Assembly (NCBI RefSeq): GCF_019059575.1
Contig: NW_024881701.1
Span: forward strand, 124,001-188,000
Direction of reading: 5' to 3'
DNA: 64,000 nt
Source: Amphibalanus amphitrite
Lineage: Eukaryota; Arthropoda; Thecostraca; Balanomorpha; Balanidae
Position 1 is the stretch's first letter. Each line of letters begins with the position of its first letter. This document shows positions 47,999 through 58,201 of this stretch, in pieces. A model generated the notes under the pieces. The model made no database searches. It was not told the DNA's origin and worked only from the letters and a program-made list of their open reading frames with translations. The position numbers were made by a program, and so were the translations under genes.

Positions 47999-50900
47999 CT
48001 GGAACATAAGACAACGGGGGGTTAGACAAGACTGGCAAAGAGTGGAGACATCTCTAATAACACATGAAACTGAGTGCCGGACGTAACAGTCGCACAGCGC
48101 ACGGATTCATTCAACATCGGCATTGGCATTGCATCTAAGGAGGGAGGGCGCGTTAGGTTAGGAGTCAGGGAACATGTAATGTAGGTATGTATGTATTTAC
48201 GATCGTGGGCGATCCACAATGGCGTGGCGATTACTGCCCCGAGTCTGGGTCACATCTAAGGTTACTGCCCGATTACTGCCCCGACATGGGCGACAGCTTC
48301 TGAGAACGGACGTGTAAAAGGTGGAACACATATGACATCGCAATGCAGCATGCCACAGTGGATCAAACTAAATCTTGATCAGTGGCGATGCCGGACGAAT
48401 ACTGTCTTATTTGTCTCAATTGACGCATGTGGATTGTGTCCCTTATCACAACCAAGCATCTTTATCATTCCTCGTTTTTGGCCACATGTCAGGAGATCCG
48501 TCCGCGCCACGATGTTTTTGTCTTCATCCAGTGGAAGCTTCACTGTAAAAGTACCCGAACACTTGTACCATTCGTGTTATCAGCGACACGCGCCGTCCAA
48601 CTCCGAATGACTGGCGATTTTATCCCGTCCATGTCCCCGTCTCAGGCACGCTTATGGACGTGAGGAACAAGAAGCTCGTTGTCTCACTCGACCTCGTTGG
48701 AGTCATGAGTCATGGCTTTAGTCTGACTCGACAACAGTGCGGTTGTGGGACCTTGGTGCAGACAGAGAAGGTCATGAACCATATAAGAGCCTGCGTCTTT
48801 CATTGCTCATTTACAGGGATCAGATGTGACGGATTGTGTGTAAGGATGATGAATGATGAATGACCGGGTTTTCTTGCATTGTTTGTGTGGTATTGCATAT
48901 TCTTGTGGTGGGTCATTTGTAAGTAGAAAATACGCCTACTGCTCAAACTTCAAACTGCTGAATGCTGACCGAAAATTTTGGTAAGCCAACGGTGGAACGA
49001 AACCATTATGTGTCTCATTTATATTTCCAACTAGTCTTGAAATATGATCGAACGTTCATTGCGATCCCGAATCAGAGCGAATTCAATAGCGGTTAGCCGA
49101 CTTATGTCCAGTGCAGCGGGTCCTAAGGGTCACCACGATTGAGGCCGCGCGTGGCGGTGCAGTTCGTGGATGTCTGAATGAATACCTGACCTGACCATGT
49201 CCGTCCCAAGGTGGACTGAGGGAGCCGGGAGGTCCACCTATCTTATCTGAAGGCTTATTCGTTTCCTTATATGTAAGACCACAGGAACAAGCAGTACCAA
49301 AGAGCTGCAAAAGTTCATGTGTAAAAACAGTCTTCAGCCTACACCCACGCACTCAAGATGAAAGATTGTCGACTTAAAAAGCACCCAGTGCAATACCAAA
49401 TCCGCGACATCAGCCCACGCTTTTGAGCTGGCAAGAAGGCTGTCAGCGACACCGTTCCTCTGCAGTCGCTGACAGCCTTCAGACGAGAACGGGCCGCGCT
49501 GAATCGTGTCCGTCGTCACGGCGGCCGCGTCTGAGCCGCCGACGTCTGTTCCCCGTCCTGTCCTGCACGGTTTGGTGGGGACCATTTCCATACAATGGTG
49601 ACCGCTGTGACCACCCGGCGACACACTGCGCTGGGGGGAGGGGAGGGGGGCGGGGTGAGCGGACCAAACCTGATGGCCGGGCTGGGCGGCTCGGCGGTGA
49701 GTCATTCGCTGATTTGAGGATAAGGGATGATTGACCCATACATGGGATTACACGAGCCATTGATCCAGTTGCTGGCCAAATTTGGGTCGTTCAACAAGCT
49801 CGTGCGTAGTCTTAGGCAATCACAAGGCCTACTATAGTAGGTAAGTGTGCCTGACTGGCAGCGGCACAGTGTAAGAGAGCCGTCTAACCATTAGTTTGAG
49901 GATACAATAGTAATAATTAAAGATACACAAATACATTAAGGGCAGTGAGGAGAAAGGGTGTTCTAATGCCACGAGTAGGTATGTAAGGTAATGCATACCA
50001 CTTGTGCCTATTATCGCAATTATAGCCACAATTGGCTTATGAAAAGCCTCAGCTCAGCATTCTTCTCCGTTAAATCGACTCTCGTGCGCCCCCGGTGCAA
50101 AACGTTCCACGGACCGGACCGGACCGGTTCCAATGTGGGTCGTGATCGGGGTCAAGTGCTCGGCCAGGCCGTCCAGTTTGTCATGCACGGCCCAGCGACG
50201 ACTGACCTCTCTCCCCCGGCGGGTCAAGGTCAGAGCGCTGTAAAAAGCTGCTCAGTTTAGTGAGGTGGGCGTCTCGCTGATCGATTCGTTCCAATGCCGC
50301 GGGGCGACTTTGATTCAACTTCAGATTGGCGTAGTGTGTTGTTTATGTCCGAAGCTATTATCTTAGGCTCGTTAACGACATGTGGCTGGTGTGAAGACAT
50401 GACACCGGAATGGAGATAGATTGACGTGGACATGTCGACGATAGGCTCAGACTCGGGATATCAGTGCGCCCTGGCCGGTCAACAATGGAAGGCTCCCGTG
50501 TCTGGCGCTGTTATCAGCATTGTAACCCGCACTCAGAGCGATCGTAGCGTTAAATCCAACCATCTTAGTGTCGATGGTTTTCCTGTGATTCTAACTATTT
50601 CCATTAATTGTAGAACCCTTCATGTTTTCGAAGATCATGCAGTGACGCACCCCTTGCAGCTTTGCGTGCTTGTATTAGGTAATGATGGCCCATCGTTTGC
50701 TAATTTGGAGGGCGTGCTGATATTAGCCCCGGGCATTACTGGGTGTGAATAGCGTCTGGGTCATCCAGACTCCCCCATAACAATTGGCAGCCGGGCCACG
50801 GGGCCAGGTCACGATCAGCCAATCACCGCGGCGCCCCCGCTGCGCCGCAACCGCCGCAGTCGGCGCGCCGCAAACGCCGTAAAAGGCCGGCCGCGCCACT

Positions 50901-52585
50901 TTCGCACCGTCGGCTATTAGCATGGATGGTGTGGTGCGTGCCTGTCAGAGTCAGAAGTGAAATCGGTGACCCCGCGGCGTGGGGTCAGCCAGCCGGCCCA
51001 CCCTGACCTTCCCTCCCCTCCCCTCCAGAGAGTCCCTCCCTTCCATCAGCTGACGGTCATCGCTCCGTAGCCGCAGGGCAAAGACGGCGGCTGCTGAGGC
51101 ACACTATCAACCGCTTGTAATCCACCCATTCGTCGGGGGAAAGAAAATCACCCTCTTCTAAACCGACCACCCGACAGGAACATGAAAGACGTGCCGAGAG
51201 GAGTTTGTAATTAGAAACAGACTGGGCGTGGAATGTGAATGACTGGGAGTGTCTCCGCTGTAATCGTGATGGACCACCGGGTGAGGCGGGACGAGAGTTG
51301 CCCCATCGGCCGCACCGCGACTTTGGAACGGCATGGCTCTCGTGACGACGAATTTAACAGCGGGGCTTGGTCTGCACGTGGATGAGGGTCGGCAGTTGTC
51401 GAGGTTTGGAAATAATTTCTAGCCTCGGAAAAGGAGCATGGTTGGTTCTAAAGCCACTTTATCCTCCTCAGATTGCATTGTCGACCGGTTCAATCGAAGA
51501 TTGGTGTTCTTAACGCAGATGCCCAGAAGAAAACGGACGATCTCAATCATGCACAGAAGACAGCAGACGATTAAAATAGGGGGAAAAGGTATTAACTATG
51601 ATATTGCTGCCGCAGCTGTGCAGCAGTAGCAATTGTGCAGCTGCCACTCTCTCCACCACTAATAACAACACTTCCACTGCGCTTCTCGATTTTAGCTCAG
51701 CATTCACGCCACAGGCAGCGCATAGTCTAGTGTTCGATGTGTCCAGCCCGGCAGCTGATTGAAGGCGGCTCCTCTCAGTCTGACAGCTACGCTCTTTAGG
51801 ACCGTGATGGTGCGGAAGTCTCCAATGGAAGCATTGACGAAACATTGGTGGCGTATAGCGGGAAAAGTCACAGGTCATCCCGAAATGAATCTACAGAAAT
51901 GAGGAATGGCTCGAGCGAAAGCCAGGTCTTTTTAGCGAGATAAAAGCTATCGTACGGTTCAGTCCTTGCTAATGGAATGTAGGCGTATCTGGGGGTTAAA
52001 TAATTAAAATGAAACGCTCTTTCGGGTGTCTGTGAAATCCATCACCAAAATAGGTACTATCGAGACACGATTCTATACCCTTAGCTATTTATGATTTATG
52101 CTTTGAGGAGAGATCAGAGCTCCGGATTCCGCGCTATTTTCGGCCGCTGGGCAGATGGCCGATAGACTGCAGACAGGGCGCGCCTATGAAACACGAGCCA
52201 GCCCGCTCCGGTTCGTGAAAACAAAGCACACGAGGTGCCAGGGGGGTCATAGACGGGCCTTCGGCGGGCCGGTATGCCGGTTGGCACAAACCCTCAGACA
52301 GGAGCTGTTTTCATAGATCGTTGCAGGGCCCAGCTCGGTAGGGTTACAGCTGGTGGTGTGCGTAACGAAGTAGAAAATCGAATACGTCAGTGTGCATGGT
52401 GTGAAAATGCGTGCACCGTTGTTGTTGGAGCTGTGACCTATATAAGCATAAGACGTACCTATTTACTTGTATGCGCGCAAAGCCACAAGCTGACTCAAGT
52501 TCAGCAATCGCACTATAACGACTCTCATGGTTAATGACACATCTTTTGGTGGTCGCATCGGCCCTTAGTCAACAGTGTTTACATT
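47999..52585. other. Stretch with no identifiable gene
   Basis: This is presumably the 5' intron or upstream region of the spectrin/Ig gene. It has no long coding ORF on either strand. A CCAAT-bearing GC-rich patch near 50815-50900 and a hairpin at 49435-49480 are the only structures noted. Confidence 0.5.
49435..49480. other. 16-bp perfect inverted repeat (hairpin)
   Basis: GAAGGCTGTCAGCGAC at 49435-49450 is followed after a 14-nt loop by its exact complement at 49465-49480. Confidence 0.7.
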
Positions 52586-52601
52586 GGTATAGCCAGGGAT
52601 G

Positions 52602-52633
<32 letters not shown>

Positions 52634-54259
52634 TGAAACAATATAGCCCGGAGCCGGAGCCGGAGCCGGAGCCGTCAAAAACGGGGCGACTCCGGCTCCT
52701 TTTCTTAAGCTAGGAAACAATTATTTACCTAGTTCGGTTTGACAGTAGGTACAAGGCGTAAAACAATGTGGTATTCAAAATAGCCTTGTTATACAAATAC
52801 AGAAGCAACGTGTACTAATCCCATCGCCTTTTTTCTTCCACCCGTATTTAACCCGCGCCCCGTTGGGCTCTGCCGAGCAACGCGCCCGGTTGGGGGGGGG
52901 GGGGCCATTTTGCCCCCCCCCCCCCTAAGATCTCGAGAACCACGCAACATAGCGACAAGCGGTAAACGGCGTTGGATAGCCCCAACGGGGAACTACCTTG
53001 TGACCCAATTTTATTGACCTAGGTCAAACCGATAACGTCACAGGTCAGGTCAAAGGTTCAATTTTCACCGTTTACAGGCACTTCAAGAAATGCGTTGTAA
53101 AATCGAGTAAAATGCATTTCATTGAAGATCATCGATGGGGAAATGTTCTTCAAACACATATTTTGCTATTTGAGGTCACTGATACCAGGTCAGGTCACAG
53201 AGGTCAGGTCACGGGGGGGGTCACAATATGAAAGTGTCGTGTGATACATGTTTTATGGTCCATTTTACATGACAAATGCGATTATATGGGTCAGGCAGGC
53301 TTTGGGGCCAGCTTAGATCACGTTTTGGTCAAGGTCAGGTCAAGGTCAGGTCAAGGTCAGGTCAAATTAGGTCAAATTTCAAAGTTAATATTTTTGCATA
53401 AAATGGGTATCGAATCGATGCAGCTTGTCACGGGGAGTTCAATGGTGGTCTTTGTTTTGCCGTACGTGGTCTAGAATTGCTTAAAATTGAGTTCAAAAAT
53501 TTGACGTCATCATTTTTGAACAGTTTTTTCGCTATAACTTGGCCAAAAAACGAGATATCGATCTGAAATTTGGTATGTATATAGAAGAGCGCTGGAACTA
53601 TCACATATATTCCGGTTTTTTCGAAATTCGGAAAAAATTTTGGATTTTTTCAAAGTTTTTCTAAAAAAATCAATTTTTGGAATTTTTTTTGGTCAAAAAC
53701 CAAAAATTTTGAAAATCCGAGATAGCAGTTTTTTAGCGCCGCTTTTTGTCTACTAGACCATATAAAGAACTTTGAAATTGCTTGATAACTGTAGATTTGG
53801 TGAGCGTTTCAAGATTGCATGTTTTTTGCTCATTTTTGCTCGAACATGACCTCAGTTTGACCTCAATAACTCGTGACCTAAGGTGACCTAAGACTTGAAA
53901 TTTGGTGTGAAGGTGTCAAATTGATGCCCGGGAAGGTACTGAAAATTTGGCGGCGCTGCGCGCCGCCGTTTTTTTGCTATTCAGGAAAAACCACAGGGGG
54001 GGGCCAAAATGGCCCCCCCAACGGGGCGAGGGTTAATTGATCGCATAGGGGATGTACTGAGTAGAAGCTGGAGCCGGAGCCGCCGGAGCCGGAGCCGCCG
54101 GAGCCGGATCATTTTACTCGGAGCCGGAGCCGGAACCGGAGCCGCCATGACATTTCACCCGGAGCCGGAGCCGGAGCCGGAGCCTATTTTTTTCTCCGGA
54201 GCCGGAGCCGGAGCCGGAGCCGTCTGAAATTTCCACGGCTCCGCATCCCTGGGTATAGC
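52586..54259. mobile_element. hAT-like non-autonomous element with GGAGCC array, interrupted by a TTAA element
   Basis: The insert 52594-54251 begins CAGGGATGCGGAGCCG and ends with its exact 16-bp complement. It is flanked by a perfect 8-bp duplication GGTATAGC (52586-52593 and 54252-54259), as expected for hAT elements. Both arms consist mainly of GGAGCC hexamer arrays. The centre is occupied by TTAA element copy 4, which inserted later. No transposase is encoded. Confidence 0.85.
52848..54036 (+). mobile_element. TTAA-flanked, GGTCA-rich MITE-like element, copy 4 (nested)
   Basis: The 1189-bp unit starts TTAACCCGCGCCCCGTTGG and ends CCAACGGGGCGAGGGTTAA. Subterminal motifs are G-run-CCATTTTG-C-run on the left and G-run-CCAAAATGG-C-run on the right. 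The left interior matches copy 3, and 53330-53390 contains consecutive aaggtcaggtc units. There is no ORF of note. Confidence 0.8.
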
Positions 54260-54828
54260 GGATTTACAAATCGGAAGTAAATTGAATCTAAGCCTCGCAC
54301 ACGTGGAAAGTGGACGTTACCTCAACATATCATGTCATGACGCTGAAATACTTGTGCTTTACTTCCTTTCGAGCATGAATGATCTGTTGCGGCGTGTTAA
54401 ATCGAAATGTTGTGTTCCGTGGTTTACTTTGTGGACGGGCGAAAACACGCAAACATGACATGAAACGTCTGATCACGATAATGTGCATTGCATTTATGTA
54501 AATATTTTATGGTTCAACGAACTGTAACTAAATTCGAATAAGTATTAGCGACATTCTGTCATGCTTGGATCATTTCGAGGAAGTCACGGCAACACAAAGA
54601 ACAATTGCTGTTTCCTTGTCATAGCGGCCACATCAGCGCCGCATATTCCTGTTGGAATGTGTACGATTTCCGCCGTACTCCAACAGCAATAACATCCGAG
54701 GCCCCATATTTCCGTCCACCACTAGTCCAATGGCCAGCCTGTTTTTGCCATCTCAGGAGACTATTCCCCGAACATCATGGCGATAACTAAGGCCCTGCAC
54801 CAGACTGCGAGAACCGTCGGCCACTCCC

Positions 54829-54872
54829 CTCCTCCTCCTCCTCCTCCTCCTCCTCCTTCTTCTTCTTCTTTT
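54829..54872 (-). repeat. (GAA)n(GAG)n tail next to the retrotransposon
   Basis: Read on the minus strand, the RT ORF's 3' flank runs into GAAGAAGAAGAAG and then a GAG array. This is either a simple-repeat 3' tail of the element or part of a GAG target site. Confidence 0.8.
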
Positions 54873-54892
54873 GCACCTCACCCGTCGCCCCC

Positions 54893-57800
54893 CTAGGGGG
54901 ACGACGGCGCAGGCGGGTCGACCGGAGGGTCGGTCCGCCCGACAGCCCGGATGAATTCAATCACCAACGGCGCCGGTCCGCCGAGGACGTCCCCCAGGCT
55001 CGGGTTGAGTCCCCAGCGGCGGCGCCGCGCAGCCTCGTAGGCCGGACAGTCGGTCAGCAGGTGGGCCGCGCTGTCCGGCTCGCCGCACGCAGGGCAAGCC
55101 GCGTCCACCGCCAGGCCTAGGCGGTGGGCGACGTCCCGCGTGAGCGGCGATGCGCCCGTCCGCAGCTGGGAGAGGGTACATGCCTCCCAGCGGGACAGGT
55201 CGTTGTGGCCCGGTGTGGGCGCCGGGTGGGGGTGGGACGCTCTTGTTCTCGCGTCGACCATCGTCCCCACCCGGCGCCCGATCGCGCTTCTGGCGCTGGC
55301 GAAGTCGATCTGGACGTCCGGCTGCTCCGCAGCGGCCGCTTCGCCGGCCAGCTGGTCGGCGTGTTCGTTTCCGTCCAGGCCAGCATGCCCCGGCACCCAC
55401 TGGAAGGTGACGGTGGTGCCACGCTCGCTGAGGGTGTGTAGGCACTCCCAGATGTCGGCGGCCAGGGCGGTCACCTGGCCGGCCGGTCCCCTCTGGAGCT
55501 GCTGCAGGCCGGACTTGGAGTCGGTTAAAAGGCGGACTGCGCGGACGGACTCCCGGTCTTCTTCAGGTAGGGAGGTTATCACAGCCAGTGCTTCCCTGAT
55601 GGCGGTAAGCTCGGCACGCAGGCTGCTGCACACTGCGCCGGCCGGGGCCCTGATACGTTCCTCACGGCCAAGGCAGTGGAGCTGGATCAGCGCGCCCGCG
55701 CCGCCACATGTCGTCCCCTCTCTCGCCGACCCGTCCGACCAGATGGTGACGTCTGCGGGCGGCAGGAGCTCTATGGCCCGGAGCGCCGCCTCTCTGCGCT
55801 TGTCGGGGGGGTCTGTGCGACGCGTGGGCGCGGGCAGGTCCACCACAAAGTGGGCGGAGGTCCTCTCCACTGTCCAGGGCGGCCGGCACTGGTACAACGC
55901 CAGTGGTTCAGTCGGCAGCTGCTTTAGCCCGGCTTCGTCGGCGATCCACCGGCCCACCCGCCTGAGACACGGCTTCTTGGTGAGCACCGCGTCCTCGTCG
56001 GGCGGCTTCGGTGGCGGCCTCCGCGCCGCCTCTGCCTGCGTGCAGTCTCTCCGCCAGGCCAGGTGGGCTCGGTACTCCAGCCGGGGCCGCACCTCCTTCT
56101 CCAGGAGGGTCCTGGCAGGATCGAGTGCGGGGAGTCTGGCGAGGCGCTGGCACTCCTGTCCGGCCAGCTGCTTCGCGCGCAACGACAGTGGCGGGAGGTC
56201 GGCTTCGGCGAGCAGGGCGTCCGTGCGAGTCAGACGGATGCAGCCGGTGATGAGGCGAGCACACTTGTTCTGTTCGGCCTCCAGTCGCTCCCTGACGGAC
56301 GGCGCTGCATGTGTGCCAACTACGGCGGCGCCGTAGTCAAACAGCGCTCGCACGTAGCCGATGTAGGCGGTCCGGAGAGTGCGACGGTGGCTGCCCCATG
56401 TCTTTCCTGCCATCGCCTGCAGACATCGTCGTCGTCGGGCCATCTTCGCCTTCAGATCGGAGACGTGTTCAGCAAAGGTCAGCTGCGGATCGAACTTGAT
56501 GCCGAGGAAGGTCGGGTGTTCGGTGGCGGTGATCTCCTGTCCGTGGAGCTTCAGATTTGGCCGGACTCTTCCTCTCTGTTGTTTGGGGTCGAGCGAGAAG
56601 AGGGTGCTCGTGCACTTGGAGACGCTGGGCGTCACCTTCCACCGCGTCAGCCAAGCGCCGATGCTGTCCAGACACGGCTGGAGGTGGGCGTCGCACTCTT
56701 CCGGCGTGCGGGCGTCGGCCAGTAGCGCCACGTCGTCCGCGAACAGGGATCGCGACACGCCCTCCGGTAGGCCCTCGTCGATGTCATTGACGTAGATGAG
56801 CCATAGGAGGGGTGCCAAGACACTACCTTGCGGGAGGCCCTCCTTGAAGACACGCGAGTCCGACTGGGCAGCTCCCCATCGGACTCTAGCACGGCGGTCG
56901 GAGAGCAGGGCCTTGATCCAGCGGATCACACAGCCGGGGATGCCCAGTCGCGCCATCTTGCAGAAGAGGGCTGCCCTCCAGACCCGGTCATAGGCGCGGG
57001 CGAAGTCCAGGAGGACAAGCACGGCCCTGTGTGGTGGCTTCTGCTCGAAGGCGTCGAAGGTCTGCTGGGTAATCCGTCCGATCTGGTCCATCGTGGAGTG
57101 GCCGCGTCTGAAGCCCGCCTGGTTTCGGTTTAGTTTCCCGCTGGTTTCGGGCCAGTGCTGCAGCCTCCCCTGCACCAGCCGCTCCGCCAGCTTACTGGTG
57201 CTGCTCAGTAGGCTGATGGGGCGATAGGAGGACAGTTCCGACGGCGGCTTTCCCTTCTTCGGGATCGCCACTATCTCCGCTACCTTCCAGGAGGGAGGCA
57301 CGTCGGCAGCGGACCACGTCCTGTTCAGGAGGTCCAGGAAGTGGCGCTTGCCGAGTGGGCTCAGCTGCTTCAGCAGGTCGTTGGCCACCTTGTCTGGCCC
57401 TGGGCTCTTGCCAGCTTTAATCTTGGTCAGCGCTGTTTCCAGTTCAGCCATGGAGAAGGGGCTGCACATGCCGGCTCGTGATCCGCCGCAGCTGCATCCC
57501 CTCACCGCGGCGCGCGCCTCCAGCTTGATAGGTCGGTCAGCCGTCTTGTCCGACGGGATGCGCGACACCGCGGCATAGGCCTGGCAGAGCGCGTTGGCCT
57601 TCTCCTTGTCTGTGGTCGCTGGCCGGGCAGGGGCGGGATGACCAGGCAGGGTCGGGCGTTGCAGGGGTTCGGCGGGCTTGGCCGGTGGCTTCCGGCCGTC
57701 CAGGGCGCGTATTAGGCCCCACATATCCTGGTTTGGTCCCAGTTCGGCGATCTTGTCCCTCAGGAAAGCAGTCTTCTCGTCCCTGATCACCCGTTCGGCT

Positions 57801-58066
57801 TCTCTCCTCGCTTCTCCGTAGGCGCGGATGTCCTCTGCAGTGCGGTCCTGGGCGGTGGCTCTCCTCCTGGCCGCGTCCCTGGCCTGGACTGCTGCGTCAC
57901 AGGCTGAGTTCCAGAAGGGAGCTCTAGTCTTCCCGCCGTTCCCGTACGGGATCGCCTGCTTCGCTGCCCTGAGGATGGTCGAGGAGAAGCGTCGGTCCAG
58001 CTGCGTGACGGTGAGAGGTTCTGCCTGGGTAGCCCACCTTAGTGCCAGCTGGTCGTAGGCGCGTCG
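54893..58066 (-). CDS. Non-LTR retrotransposon ORF2: reverse transcriptase, RNase H, CCHC; 5'-truncated
   Basis: About 1055 uninterrupted codons follow the GAG array. In order: a charged linker usual between endonuclease and RT; RT motifs NQAGFRRGHSTMDQ, LLDFARAYDRVW (Asp), LPQGSVLAPLLW and FADDVALLAD; a thumb region; an RNase H domain with IWSDGSA, LRAELTAIREAL, LLTDSKSG and GHAGLDGNEHADQL supplying the D-E-D-D set; and a C-terminal CPACGEPDSAAHLLTDC CCHC motif. The APE-type endonuclease expected upstream is missing, because the frame instead enters poly-Glu encoded by the GAG array with no Met start. An RNase H-bearing I/R1/Loa-like clade is likely. The absence of stops suggests a young copy, but it should be unable to move by itself. 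Confidence 0.9.
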   Translation of the reverse strand, partial: RRAYDQLALRWATQAEPLTVTQLDRRFSSTILRAAKQAIPYGNGGKTRAPFWNSACDAAVQARDAARRRATAQDRTAEDIRAYGEARREAERVIRDEKTAFLRDKIAELGPNQDMWGLIRALDGRKPPAKPAEPLQRPTLPGHPAPARPATTDKEKANALCQAYAAVSRIPSDKTADRPIKLEARAAVRGCSCGGSRAGMCSPFSMAELETALTKIKAGKSPGPDKVANDLLKQLSPLGKRHFLDLLNRTWSAADVPPSWKVAEIVAIPKKGKPPSELSSYRPISLLSSTSKLAERLVQGRLQHWPETSGKLNRNQAGFRRGHSTMDQIGRITQQTFDAFEQKPPHRAVLVLLDFARAYDRVWRAALFCKMARLGIPGCVIRWIKALLSDRRARVRWGAAQSDSRVFKEGLPQGSVLAPLLWLIYVNDIDEGLPEGVSRSLFADDVALLADARTPEECDAHLQPCLDSIGAWLTRWKVTPSVSKCTSTLFSLDPKQQRGRVRPNLKLHGQEITATEHPTFLGIKFDPQLTFAEHVSDLKAKMARRRRCLQAMAGKTWGSHRRTLRTAYIGYVRALFDYGAAVVGTHAAPSVRERLEAEQNKCARLITGCIRLTRTDALLAEADLPPLSLRAKQLAGQECQRLARLPALDPARTLLEKEVRPRLEYRAHLAWRRDCTQAEAARRPPPKPPDEDAVLTKKPCLRRVGRWIADEAGLKQLPTEPLALYQCRPPWTVERTSAHFVVDLPAPTRRTDPPDKRREAALRAIELLPPADVTIWSDGSAREGTTCGGAGALIQLHCLGREERIRAPAGAVCSSLRAELTAIREALAVITSLPEEDRESVRAVRLLTDSKSGLQQLQRGPAGQVTALAADIWECLHTLSERGTTVTFQWVPGHAGLDGNEHADQLAGEAAAAEQPDVQIDFASARSAIGRRVGTMVDARTRASHPHPAPTPGHNDLSRWEACTLSQLRTGASPLTRDVAHRLGLAVDAACPACGEPDSAAHLLTDCPAYEAARRRRWGLNPSLGDVLGGPAPLVIEFIRAVGRTDPPVDPPAPSSP

Positions 58067-58147
58067 GAACTCCTCCTCCTCCTCCTCCTCCTCCTCCTCC
58101 TCCTCCTCCTCCTCCTCCTCCTCCTCCTCCTCCTCCTCCTCCTCCTC

Positions 58148-58178
<31 letters not shown>

Positions 58179-58180
58179 GC
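58067..58180 (-). repeat. (GAG)n microsatellite at the truncated 5' end of the retrotransposon
   Basis: An almost pure CTC array on the plus strand of about 110 bp, followed by C- and CCCG-runs. It is read as poly-Glu in frame with the retrotransposon ORF. Confidence 0.95.
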
Positions 58181-58201
58181 CCGCCCGCCCGCCCGCCCCA
58201 C

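Noticed and set aside
48770-48830. ATATAAGA promoter-like sequence
   Set aside because: Weak TATA variant in an AT-variable region with no credible downstream exon.
55140-56336. Plus-strand 398-codon open frame
   Set aside because: It is antisense to the intact RT/RNase H ORF, whose catalytic motifs are clear; GC-rich sequence keeps the reverse frame open.
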